Assembly (NCBI GenBank): GCA_011503125.2
Contig: WWBZ02000016.1
Coordinates: forward strand, 2,852,001 to 2,916,000
Source of the DNA: Botryosphaeria dothidea
Lineage: Eukaryota > Ascomycota > Dothideomycetes > Botryosphaeriales > Botryosphaeriaceae
Direction of reading: 5' to 3'
Length of the DNA stretch: 64,000 bases
Shown here: piece after piece, positions 45,154 to 56,797 of the stretch
How the letters are laid out: every line of letters begins with the position of its first letter
Numbering within the stretch: position 1 is the stretch's first letter
Position numbers and translations under genes: made by a program
The notes under the pieces: generated by a model
Seen by the model: only the letters and a program-made list of their open reading frames with translations
Told to the model about the DNA's origin: nothing
Database searches by the model: none

Positions 45154-46240
45154 CGAATAGAAGGTCGTTCTTTGAAGGCTCGACGTTCGGATCGTAGCTA
45201 CCCGGAGGACACTTGACGTCCATCTTCCAAAATGGCTCCTTCACGTCTTCTAGCGCTGGGTTTGCTTTCTTCAACTTATTCCGAAAAGCCTTCGCAATCA
45301 ACTTCATGGTTCCCCTGGCTGTCGAGACCGGCCTCGTATCGATGGACAAGAACTGGCCGTATCCAGTAATCTTTCTGCCCTCAGCATCCGACCTGGGCAG
45401 GAAAGCCTCGACCGTGTACCCCTTGACTTCACGTATCGAATACGCACACTGCGCGGCGGTATCCTTTCCCACAACTTTCCACACAGCATCCGCCATCCTC
45501 TCCTCTTCAGTGCCCACCGCGATCCCCGGCTTCGGCGCATAAACCCAATCTCCCTTACCGCCACCAGCGACAGCGGTACCCTTCCCCTTCCCAACCCTCA
45601 ACTGCAGCCTCACCCCGGGCCTCGCCAGCGCATACGTCTGCATCACCCCCCTCAACCTCTTCAACCCTTTCTCTCTGTCCCTCAACGCGCTCTGCTTCCT
45701 GACCGGCCACCTCTCAAAGAACCCCTCCGCCCTGACCGTCGTTCCCACCGGCGCGCCTACCTTCCTCTCCTCAATCCCGCCCTCCCCCGGCGTCCTCCCG
45801 ATCCTCAACACGCTCGCCACGCCCTCCCCCTCGCACCGCACCGTCACCCACACGCCCGCCGCCACCTCCGCCAAGCTCGCCAGCGCCTCGCCCCTGAACC
45901 CCAGCGTCCGACCGCCAACATCCCTCGACTCGTCCCCGTCCCCGAGCTTGCTCGTGGAGTGCCGTCGCCCCAAGAGCGCGCGATCGTCGCCGGTGGGCGG
46001 CACGGAGCGCCCGTTGTCGCGCACGGAGACGTAGTCGATGGTGTTGGCCGCGACGTCGACGGCGACGGACGTGGCGCCGGCGTCGAGCGCGTTGTCGACG
46101 AGCTCCTTGACGGCGGCGACCGGGTCGGCGAGGGTGAGCGAGGAGCTGAGGGCGCGGACGGTCGGGGCGGGGAGGGCGCGGATGGAGGAGGTGGTCGAGA
46201 GGGGCTCGAGTGCGGCGGCGGGTTCGGGAGGCTCGGTCAT
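45122..46240 (-). CDS. MutL-family mismatch-repair protein, ATPase half (PMS1/MLH2 type)
   Basis: N-terminal GHKL ATPase part of a MutL homolog; such proteins dimerise with MLH1 and act after MutS in mismatch repair. All four ATP-lid motifs are intact: VKELVDNALDAGATS, DNGRSV, RRHSTSKL and LGFRGEALASLAEVA. The later stretch FLSIDTRPVSTARGTMKLIA and DPNVEPSKNDLLF match the transducer domain. The start ATG at 46240 opens 26 residues before the first conserved block. The missing first CxxC-type features and the short, divergent motif set favour the fungal MLH2/human-PMS1 branch over PMS2. The frame stops at 45122, only a few codons after the last conserved motif, although family members continue much further; see the next entry on the minus strand. 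A gene name is withheld because the branch is uncertain. Confidence 0.7.
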   Translation of the reverse strand: MTEPPEPAAALEPLSTTSSIRALPAPTVRALSSSLTLADPVAAVKELVDNALDAGATSVAVDVAANTIDYVSVRDNGRSVPPTGDDRALLGRRHSTSKLGDGDESRDVGGRTLGFRGEALASLAEVAAGVWVTVRCEGEGVASVLRIGRTPGEGGIEERKVGAPVGTTVRAEGFFERWPVRKQSALRDREKGLKRLRGVMQTYALARPGVRLQLRVGKGKGTAVAGGGKGDWVYAPKPGIAVGTEEERMADAVWKVVGKDTAAQCAYSIREVKGYTVEAFLPRSDAEGRKITGYGQFLSIDTRPVSTARGTMKLIAKAFRNKLKKANPALEDVKEPFWKMDVKCPPGSYDPNVEPSKNDLLFDDAGSVLNCH

Positions 46241-47449
46241 GCTGGGTGGAGATTGCCGTTGTTCAGGAGAGTATTGCTCGGGTGAAGTTTTGAGATGTGA
46301 GCGTGAGGTATGGAGATAAGAGAGTGAATGTGAGGTGAGGACTCGATGATGGAGGGTTGGTAGAGTGGCCGCCCAAATGTGAGCTCTGGGTACTGCTCTC
46401 AGCGATGGTGACCGGCAGCTGTGCTGATTAAGGTCTGCTCTTTCTCTGTTCGCACCGCAACATAGAAGCTCCCGGAAGCTGGTCCTGGACGTCACACAAA
46501 TCAACGAGGAAGGAGCACCCCGACCTCACCTCACCCCACCTTTCACCCGAACATTCAAAACTCTACCTGAGATTGTTCTCTGGCGAAAGTTGGCCGCCGT
46601 GATGTTCGAATTTGCAAGACTTGGAACACAAATAAAAAAAAAAGACTTCAAAAAGATGAGACCACTACCCATCCTTAAAGTCACACATGACTGTAGCAGC
46701 GGCCTATGCCGAGAAACTTCGATTTGAACTGGCGTCTAGTTACCAGAGTTGAATGACTGTACCTGCCCGGGCATAGCTTGATGGAAATCTCCGGTAGATC
46801 CCCAGCGAACTATGCAGGCACAATGAAGAAGCCCTCACCTGCGGCAGTGATATACTGCGAAGCGTTCTCACTTCTCTGACACCTCATCCAAAATTCCCAT
46901 CACACGACCCCACTTGACCTGCCTCAAGCACGCAAATCCAAACCAAAACTTCAAGTTTACAACCTTTCTCACTCAGCTGCGACAAGGCACAAGACAGACG
47001 AGAACTCAGACCGCAATACCACTCACTCATAACTCACATGTCCCACGGAAGAAAGAACCAGAATAATCCAGAGAGTGAAGGCATGTATAGAAGAAGATAG
47101 TACAATAAAAGCCTTCCATCACCCCGAACCAACTACAGGGCATACTGCGAGATAGAGCCTGAAAGAGAAAAGAGAGAGATTAAAAAAGAAGAACCGTCAT
47201 CTCAGACATCAACCAACCAATCAATCAATCGCGCCGTATGAGTTTCAAGAGTGAGTCGCCCATCATCGCGAACGCCCAAAAAATTTCCCCACCCACCATT
47301 TACGCACAAGCTCCTACTCGCCTGCTCGCTTTGGCCCTATCCCGTCGTGAAACTTTTATCCCCGTCAGGATCCCATGCACGCACGTAAAAGTCATGTAGT
47401 CCTTCTCTCACCCATTCCGCCCTCAAAAACCAAATCATATCTTCACCCT
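46241..47449. other. Spacer upstream of the MutL-like gene, 1.2 kb
   Basis: It lies between the MutL-like start and the SIN3 3' end, so it holds a promoter and a 3' UTR. No coding sequence supported; an A-rich stretch occurs near 46.63 kb. Confidence 0.5.
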
Positions 47450-50400
47450 TCACGCGCCCTCCATCTCGGTATCACCATCAGCAGTCGCCGCCGCCTTCTC
47501 CTCCTTCGGCGCAGCAGCATCCGCCGACGCCTCAGCAGGAGCAGCAGCCGGGGCAGGAGCATCCGCACCCTCTGCAACCATCCGGCCAAACTTCTGCTTG
47601 CGGCCATCGACGACGTCCTTGCTCAAATCCCTCATCCACGCGTTGTTCATGACGATCTTCTCCTTGGCTAGGCTGGCGCGGTTGTCACGCTCCTGCTCCG
47701 CACGCGCCGCACCTTCCTTACCGCCGGTGCGTACCTTGTCGCTCTTGAGCAGGTACTCGCTCGTGTTGGGCTCGAATACCATCGTGAAGCGCTCCAGCGC
47801 GATGCGGATCGTCAGCGTCTCCTCGCTCTTGACGTCCTGCGACGCCTCGGCCTGTTCGTCGTCGTCCGTCGGCGCGTCGCGCTTGAGGAACGGCATCTTG
47901 ACCTTCTCCGCCGGCACGCCTTCCGTGGCCGTGATACGTGTAAACGAGGACAGGTAGGCCCGCCAGTTCTGCTCCTGGCTCGTCTGCTTCGTGTCGAACG
48001 TGGGCTCTTCTCTCTTGAAGATCATCACGCGGGCATTGGAACGCGATTGATCCTGGTGCACATTAGCTTTACTCTCAACACTTTTCAAAGCACTTTAACT
48101 TACGTATGAGATCTTGTACACATCCCCGTCCTTGGAATACTTCTCAACAGTTCTCCGGTAGTTGAGCTCAGCATCATGAGTGGTCTCCTCCTGCTGACGA
48201 TCCTTACGGAAGAGCTGGTAGATATCCCAAGTCTTGTCTTTCGCATCGCTGCTCAGGAGAGCGAAGGCAAACCTGACAAGCGAGCTCAGCAGCTTGTCGA
48301 AAGAGTAAAGCTGCCAGCCGGTCTGGAGGTAGTAGCGCCTGAGGGTCTCTTCGATCTGAGGCATCTCAACCTCGCCACGGATCTGGTCCATGAACATTTC
48401 CAGCACCTGCAGGTAGAAATTTGAGTTGGCTGAGGTGTCACGGAAGAATTCTTCGGGACGCTTGTCGATGAGGTTGAGATCCAAAGCAGGCTTGGCGTGC
48501 TTAGCACGCTCGACCAACTCGTGGACATGCTCCTCGTTCTGCTTCAGATTCGAAAGGCGCTCATAGAGGATGACGAACATGCGGAAGAAGCAGTAAATGG
48601 GGAGGTTGCAGTACATGTTGTACACATCCCGCTTGTAAGGACCGTCCGGCGCGATGTCCTCGAGGTTGTTACCGCCGGTAGGGTGCTCTAGCCACCTATC
48701 GGACGTGGTGTCCTTCGGTGCTGAAGTGGTGACTTCAGCATCATCAGCCATATCCTCGTCAGCCGCCGACGCGGCTTCCGGAGTGCTGCCACGGCTGCCA
48801 GATGCGTTGCTCTCGTCAGCATCCTTACGCGACGCCCTGCTGCGACTGGGGTCAAGAACACCACGACGTAGGTCATCCTTCTTGCCGTTGATCTTAAGCG
48901 ACTTGCGGGAGCTGTCGTCCATACCACCCATCTCGTCGTCAGTGGAATCGGCCTGAGGTGAACCGATGCTCTGCTCGAACTTGGAAGCATTGAGGCCAAA
49001 GAAAAGCGGGACGAACTCCTTGATGAAGGTGTAGAGCCTATGCGAGTCGGTGGAATTGCTGTGCTCCGCATGTGCAAGGAGAAGCCTGGATGCGTCCAAG
49101 AGGACATCGACGTCCTGGAACTTGTACTCGAACTGATACTTCGGCACCGAAAGTCCCTGCATCTCGCGCTGGCGCCTCTGCTCTTCGTACTTGACTTGGA
49201 TCTCGTTCTGCAGAGTCTTGGCCTGGAATTGCCGCTTATCTGCAGCCTTCGCGCTCGCGCTCTGGTGGTCTAGCGACTTCCAGAAGATCCTCTGGGTCTG
49301 CTCGCGCCATACCTTCTCCCACTCGCGCTGAGCGGCCTTCCACTCCTCCAACTTCTGCTTCATCCGGTTGAGCAGCACGGGTATGACCTGGTAGGGAGTC
49401 TCGAAAAGCTGCTGGATGACTTGATTTCCACGCTCGCGGTTGTAAATCTTGTAGACAACGCGCTTGTAGATGGTCTCGCTCTGACCGCCAAGATTACTCG
49501 GAAGTGAGAACTGGACGCGTTCCTCGGGAGTCGAGTTGAGAAGCTGCTGCGCAATAGGCTCAAGCTGCTGAATGGTGCGAATGCAAGCCTCAATGGTGTG
49601 GTCGTAGTCGTGGCGCTCTTCCTCAATACGGTGAAGGCCCTCCTCGTACTGGTTCTTACGGTGAGCGACGAAGCCACTGTCCTCGGAAGCCCAGGTGGGG
49701 TGAGAGGCCCACTCGTCATTCAAGACTGAGTGGCATAGCTCGTCGCGACCGCTGCATCGACGCATCTTCTCGGCACGAGGAAGCTGACGGTAGCTGGGGC
49801 CCAGACCGCGGCAATTAGAAAGCGCAACGCGACCGCTCGGAGGTTTAGGCTGGTTCTCAAGAGTCTCTTCCTTGCCATCGTATCCTAGGAACTTTCTAAA
49901 CCAACCCATGAGCTCCGGGTTGCCGCCGATGAACGCGTGGACGCGGTGAAGGAGGAGGGACTTGTCGATAAGGTCCATCGAGAACAGGTTGCAAAGCTTC
50001 AGGAATTCGTTCATGGTGTTCTTGTTACCGATGTACTTCTTGACACGATCGAACCATGCCAGCTCCTCTGCGCTTGCCGCAAGTGAAGTCGTAGGAGCCA
50101 AAGGTTCAGGAATTGCCGGAGTCAATGTAGGTGAGACCGGAGTCGCATCGGGAAGAACAGATTGCTTCGCGCCGTGTTGTTGCTTCGCCCGCTGTGGAGG
50201 TGGAGTCAGCAGGGGCGAACGAGAGGAGCGTGGAGTAAGCATGTTGCAGGCCGCTCCAAATGGTATTGTGTACTGTTTTGGGGGTGGGAAGGTTCGAAAG
50301 GAAAAAGAAGATTAAGATAAGAAAAGTTGATGGGAAGGGAAGCGGGTTGCGTTTGTGGAAGACAAGTGAAGCAAAGAAAATAAAACGGCTGCAGGATGGG

Positions 50401-53024
50401 TACAACAGGTACCAACGGTGAGTACAATAGGTACCGGTGTTGGGATGCACGTGATGTCGCGTTGGTCTATCACTCACCTTGGCCATGTTTCCACCCTGGG
50501 CAAACCCAGTGCGCTGATTTGCACTTGGAGCCTCTGCCGGCATTGATGTAGGCATTGCCGTTGAGCTCGCGACAGTGCCTTGCCTCTCACCCCGCTTCCT
50601 CTTGTTGTCGCGGCTCGCGCTGGGGGTAGGAGCGAAGTTGCCAACCGGAGGAAGGCGACCAGAGCCTTGCTCATTCCTCGGAGTGTGGTGCATCTGCGGA
50701 GTGCCGGCAGGTTCACCGCGCACGTTGCTGAACATGTATTGCTCCTCGGCTGCCTGTCTGGCCTGTGCAGCTCTATGCTGAGCTGCCGACTCAGGAAGGA
50801 ACTGTTTAAAGTCCTCGAGCAAGTCAGGTGCAGAGTTGAAAAGCTGCGTTACTTGCGCGTAAACATCCTGAATCGGCTTGGACTCACGCTGATAAGTCTG
50901 CAAAATCTCAAGGAACTGCTTGTAGATGTCTGGCTGGGTTGCAAACCGGTTCTTCACTTGAAGTTAGTAGGGCCACAAAATGCGTGATTCGATGTCCCAC
51001 CTTAATCTTGTTGACATAGCTTATGGCGTGGTTAAACTCCACAGGACCCCTCTTGTCCAGTCCGGCCTGTGCGCCGCCCTGCTGAGCCAAGTGACCAACG
51101 CCGTTCAAGCTCTGCGTGGGTATTTGGTTTGGAGCTCCACCTGGAGGAGAAATCAGATCAGGCCTGTTCAACAAACCGGTAGCGGCTGAGACGGCATTGC
51201 TGAGTTGGGACACACCCCTCTGTTCTTGTTGATGCGCAAGCGCGGCGGCTGTCATTTGCTGCTCTCTGGCATGAGCCTCCGGAGAGATCGGCGCCTGGTT
51301 ACCCTGTCCCTGCTGCGGTGCATAATGCGGCTGTACAACCGGGCGACTCGGGCTGAAGGCAGCCTCCGACCCGGTTCCCGGCTGTTGCTGCTGTTGTTGC
51401 TGCTGTTGCGGCCAATTAGCTCCAGGTCCACGGGAAGTCGCTTCGTAAAATTGTCTCTCCGGAGCACCTGATGCATCGCCGTTGACAGGTACACTTCGAG
51501 GGTTCGACAACGGGCGAGGCACTGGCATAGACGACACAGTCGTCCCCATGGGCGTTGTAACCCTAATCGCATTCGGATCTCCATTTGTACCGCATTCAAT
51601 CTTGTATCCTGGAGGGAGAAAGGTGTTGAAGCCTTGGATAAGATTGGGATGTCCAGCAAAGAGGGAGGAGACTCTATCAATTACACCGGGGGTATCGATC
51701 CTATGGTCACGCCAGGTCAGACTTTGTTCGAGAAGTCTGTGCCTTGAAGCCGACTTACGCTCCGCTCTTGAAATCTTTCATGATGTCGAGAAATTTGTTA
51801 TAAACATCGGGATGCTCGTGAAACTGCACTTTTACCTGGTCCAGGTAGCTAAGTGCATCCTAAGGCTCAATGTTAGTACCCGCCGCGTGACTCACTGTGC
51901 AAACGACGATTCGCTTACGTTAAGAATAGGCTGCTGTCCCTGACCCATGGCCAAGGATTGCTGCATGCCCTGAGGACCCCCGAAAGGAACCATAAGGCCC
52001 TGTTGTTGCTGCGGTCCTTGCACTGGGTGCTGTTGCTGCTGCTGTGGTTGCTGCGTTTGCTGCTGCTGCAGCATACGGGCACCCTCACCCTGCTGCTGAC
52101 CTTGGCCGGATGCAAAAATGGAAGCAGGGGGCTGTGCGGGCATGGAACTGGGACCCATCTGTGAAGAGTTGCCAAGGAGGCCGTTGGGGCCATGCACGCC
52201 GCGCAACTGTGGGCCAACGGCAACGGGTTGATGCAGATGTATCGAGCCGGCGTGGTTCTCGTGCGGCGCCTGATCGATTTGCTGCCGTTCTCTCATTTCG
52301 CGTTCCCGTTGATCAGCCTGCAGGGCAAGGTCCTCCGCATGTCTCTCGTCCCGCATCTCCCTCTCGCGATCATTGTTCCCTTGCTGCGCCTGCCCGATTT
52401 GTTGCGATTGCATTGCTTGGTTGATCCCGGGCAAGCTATAACCAGGGCCTCCGTGTGACGTCGCCTGGTGCGTCTGAGGTCCTGCAGCAGGTTCTTGACC
52501 TGAAGATGCACCTCTTTGAGAAGGTTGTGTGACCGAGGCCTGTGACGACTGATTTAACCCCGCGATACCGGGTAAATTATGGCCGGAGGGCTGGTTCGAA
52601 GAGAAAAAAGGTGCTGATCAAAACTAATATTAGCTAAGAGACGTCGCTTTAGAGCACCATAAAGCACTTAGACCGCTACAGCCTACGTACCGCTCGGCGG
52701 GGGAAGAACAGGGCCGTTACCCTGGGCAGACTGCTGCGGCGGGGGCTGCTGGGAGCCAGGAGCATTAGGACTACGCAGACGCGTGAATCAGCATGCGCGC
52801 CTCGATATTGTGTGTCATTTGTGAGTTCTAAGGGGATGTCGAGTCCTTCCGAACAACTTTCTACACGCGCGCCGCAGACGGCGACGGTTGCGCAAGTCTT
52901 GTACTCACCCAAAACCACCTATGGGGCGAGAGGCCTGGGCCTGGGCCTCATTATTATTTTGTGAAGCACCTGCGCCCTGCGGGCCCTGCGACGGGGGCCA
53001 GCCCTCGCGATTCGCCGGGTTCAT
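47450..53024 (-). CDS. sin3: Transcriptional corepressor SIN3
   Basis: Scaffold of the Sin3-Rpd3 histone deacetylase complex in the nucleus. Eight exons give 1645 residues: 52909-53024, 52691-52770, 51919-52613, 51759-51859, 51001-51700, 50478-50951, 48104-50272 and 47450-48052. The N-terminus is Gln/Pro-rich. Three paired amphipathic helix domains follow: PAH1 ([20 protein letters not shown], split over two introns), PAH2 ([20 protein letters not shown]) and PAH3 ([20 protein letters not shown]). The Sin3 HDAC-interaction region is unmistakable: [58 protein letters not shown]. The last two exons carry the Sin3a C-terminal region with [20 protein letters not shown]. The tail is Ala/Pro-rich. 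Exon 3 requires the upstream of two nearby acceptors to keep frame. Confidence 0.93.
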
Positions 53025-53912
53025 GGCGACTATCGCTGAAGCCGGTGGGTGCTGCGGCTCGATGACAAGGAGCTTGGAAAAAGAGGCCTATGTGGTCGGC
53101 AAAATGGGTCTCGATGGGAAGAACAGATCGCGGATCAGCTCGCGGAGAACATGTGCTCTTGCCGTGGAGCTCGATGGGGCTTCGTGGACGGCGATAGCGA
53201 GGTGCGCTGGAGCTCGCAAGTTCGTGTATACAGCTTGGCGCGGGCTGAGGGCTGGGGGTGGTGCTCAAGCGTGCAGCGAGAATGACGGCTGCCGAAGGTT
53301 GAGTGCTGGCGCGCGGCGGACACGCGCAAAGAAGCAGCGCTCGGGCGATTGTTTGTGGGCTGTGATGGTGGGCCGAAGTGATGGACAAGCTTGTCGAAAG
53401 AGTCGCGCATCCTCCCCCGGTTCGTAGCGCGGCGGACGGGCTCTTTCGGTGCAGAGGAAAGTCCGATGGGCGGAAAGGCCGATGACGGCGCTTGTACAAA
53501 AAGGGCACCAAACCGCACTTAAGCGAGGCGCGTGCTGCAGGGCTAGCTTCATGCCTGAGGCACGTATAACCCCGGCCTATTTCAGAGCTACCATTGAGTG
53601 TCACGCGCGAAGGCATCAAACAGGCGGCTGGTTTGCAAAACTAGTGCGCAGCTAATATCACAAGGATATTGCAGTGATTCGACATTCACCAAAGGAAAAT
53701 CGATCCGGCCGTGTCTAACTGAAGAAAATGAGAACAACAAATGAAAATTGAGTTGCTAAAGCTGCTACCCGAGATCTTGCCGATATAGTAGTCTCCATAC
53801 CACTGTTCCACGCCCTGAGGCTCGGCCATACTTCTGGTCTGGAACGACAGAATCTGTTCTATAGAGAACTTCTACCTCTCTCTCTCTCTCTCTTCTGGTG
53901 TATTGTGTCTCT
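53025..53912. other. SIN3 promoter region and GH3 3' UTR
   Basis: SIN3 promoter sequence rich in GC at its left side; the right end holds the 3' UTR of the beta-glucosidase gene with a CT repeat. No separate gene recognised. Confidence 0.5.
53876..53893 (+). repeat. (CT)9 microsatellite
   Basis: Nine CT units in the presumed 3' UTR of the GH3 gene. Confidence 0.9.
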
Positions 53913-56797
53913 TCAGAATACCCAAGTGAAAGATTCCAGCACTTCAAAAGAAGTCGAGCATCTACAAACTAGTCAGCAAAGCCCAACCCCAAGTTCGTGG
54001 TCGAACGTACCTGATATCTGCTGACGAAGAGCCAATGAGAATCTCGAATCGGCCCTCCTCCGCAATGTACGCCTCCAAAGACGTATCGTAGTATCCGACA
54101 GCGTACTTGTCGAACGCCAACTCGACCGTCTTCGTCTCGCCGGGCTCCAGGAACACTTTGTCGAACGCCTGCAGCTCCTTCTCAGGGCGCGGAAGTTTCG
54201 ACTTGACATCCTTGATGTAGCCCTGCACAATTTCGGCCGCCGCGTAGCTACCAGTGTTAGTCACGGGGACGGTCACCTTGACAACTCCATCTTTCGCGAG
54301 CGTGCGATCGGTGGTGGTGGCATTGCCGTAGGAGAAGGTGGTGTACGAGAGGCCGTGGCCGAACGGGAACAGCGGCTCGATCCCGCAGCGCTCATAATGC
54401 CGGTAGCCGATGAAGATGCCCTCTCCGTACACGACCTTTGCGTTCTCGCCGGGCCAGTTGTGGTAGGCAGGATTGTCTGATAACTTCTTGGGGAACGTCG
54501 TGGGGAGCTTGCCTCCAGGGCTTACCCGGCCCAAAAGAATGTCTGCTAGCGCGTTTCCAGCTTCCTGTCCTTGGTACCACGCCTGAAGAATGGTCGGCAC
54601 CTTCTCTGCCCACGGCATTGTGACTGGAGTTCCGGACTGGTTGACGACAATCGTGTTGGGATTAGCCGCGAGGACAGCTTCCACCAAGCGGTCCTGGCTT
54701 CCATTCTTGGGCAGGTCCATGGTTTGCCTGTCGTAACCCTCTGACTCCCATTCCGCATCCAGGCCGACGAAAACAACTGCCGCATCTGCTTCCTTGGCAG
54801 CATCCACGGCTTCCTGGAGGAGATTGATACGAGACTCTTCCTCGTACCCGATGCGGCAGCCACCGTAGGCGTGTGTCGGTCTGCCGTGAGTGATCTTTGA
54901 TGCTGGCCGGACCTCGTTGGTGCTCTCGACAAGAATCTGGACTGGCTTGCCCGCTTCCAGGTAGATCGACTCAATAACATCCTCTGATGCCTCAAACATG
55001 GCCTCACCTTCCTCTGTCCAATCCCAATTATCGATGAACAGCTCCCCGTTCAAGAACAGCTTGCCAGGACCGACACTTGAAAAGCTGAAAGTATGATTAC
55101 CGGACGTCTTCGGCGTCAAAGTTGTCTTCACCTTGAAAGAATAGGCTGGCAGAACCGCCTTTGGCGCAGAATCCCAGAGGAAAAGGTCAGTGTTGGCCTT
55201 GTGCTGTACGGATGCTGGGGATCCCTCGAAACGGTCCTGGTAGTAATACTCAAGAGTGACGCCCTGTTTTCCGTCCGCTGCTGTGCAGAACGGGGAAGCA
55301 AGAGGGAGCCATTTTGCTGTATCACAGCCGCGGGAGTAGATGAGCTCCCCGTCAAATTGACCTGCGAGCCCTTCGAATGGCGTTGTTGTGTAGTGCGGGT
55401 TGAGACTTGCGCTTCCGCCGCCTCCAGCAATTGCCCGCTTCGCATTTGGCCCAACGACAGCAATCTTCTTCGCGGACGTTATGGGCAGTAGGCCCCGCTC
55501 ATTCTTCAGCAAAGTCAAACCCTCGGCGCCCGCTTGACGTATGACCTGCCGGATGGCGGGGTTGTCGTTTGCACGTTCCTCAGGCTCCGGTTCGTCATTG
55601 TTGAAACCCTTGGTCCTCTGGATCAGGTAGAGGATGTCTCCAGCGGCGCGTTCAACATCCTCCGCGGATAATTTCCCCTTCTCGACCGCACGCACAGCTC
55701 GTTCCCCGCGCCACTTGGTCGGGCCGGGCATTTCCAAGGCACAGCCAGCTGCGATGGCTTCTGCGACGGAGTTTGTGCCAGTCCAGTCAGACATAACCAT
55801 GCTGAAAGGGTCAGTGACTTGCTCATATGAAAACTGTGTCATGTTGGGTATCTCTAAATTGACTCACCCATCGTACTTCCACTCATCCCGGAGAATCTTC
55901 TTCAAAGTGTGTGGAAATTGGTCGGCATGGACTCCATTCACGAGGTTGTACGAGCTCATCAAAGCCCAAGGTGATGCTTCACGTATGGCTATCTCGAACG
56001 GCTTCAGATACAGCTCTCTCAGGGGCCTTTCTGCAATAATGGAGTCAATCGTCATGCGTAGGGTTTCCTGTTCATTTCCGACGAAATGTTTGATCGTCGC
56101 CGCAACCTTCTTGCTCTGCAACCCACGAATGTAGGCTGCAGAAAGCTTTCCGGTCAGGAATGGATCTTCTGAGAAGGATTCGAAGTTGCGGCCTCCAAGA
56201 GGGGATCGGTGCAAGCAGACGGTTGGGGCTAGCAGGACATCAGCACCTCGGGCTTTGGTCTCATCGCCGAGGTGCTTTCCAACCTCTTCCATCAAATCCA
56301 GGTTCCAGGTAGCTGCAAGGGAAATACCACAGGGGAACAAGGCAGCCTTCAGATTTGTCAGCTATGAAGACCTGGAAAGACAATAGGTTCAGCTTACAGG
56401 AGTGCCGTTCTTGAACCACTGTCCTCTGGCGCCATTAGGACCATCGGTTGTTTTGATAGAAGGAACACCTCGGTGAGGCAGGGCAACGGTGCGCCAAAAA
56501 TCGGAGCCCGCCAATAGGGAGACCTTTAAAGCAAAGAAGTCAGCTAATTCAGGCCAGGCCATATTTGCAACGAGATATCTCTACCTGCTCCTTGAGCGGC
56601 AACTGTGCAGCTAAATCCCTGGCAAGCCTATCAGGCTGTCCAACATCGTTGGTGTCGAGAGCGGAAGGTTCTTCGTGGAACTTGGACTTGCGACTAGCTG
56701 CATGTTGCGAAGAAGGATCCTGTGGCGTCAGTCTCAAAGACGGCGAGGCGCCAAGAGACGTCTCAGCGGGATGTGGCAGAACCACGGTATCGGCCAT
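53913..56797 (-). CDS. Beta-glucosidase, glycoside hydrolase family 3 with PA14 domain
   Basis: Hydrolyses terminal beta-D-glucosides such as cellobiose by a retaining mechanism. Exons 56585-56797, 56398-56523, 55868-56346, 54011-55801 and 53913-53961 give 885 residues. The TIM-barrel half contains PSIKTTDGPNGARG, AALFPCGISLAATWN, RSPLGGRNFESFSEDPFLTG and VAATIKHFVGNEQE; the catalytic Asp is in MVMSDWTGTNS, restored by splicing out an in-frame intron. A PA14 insert (about residues 450-600: QGVTLEYYYQDRFEGSP, FLNGELFIDNWDW) follows. The C-terminal half has FGHGLSYTTFSYGN and a fibronectin-III-like end closing with SFEVLESFTWVF from a 49-nt last exon. There is no signal peptide, so an intracellular enzyme is likely. 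A relaxed beta-xylosidase activity is possible. Confidence 0.92.
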
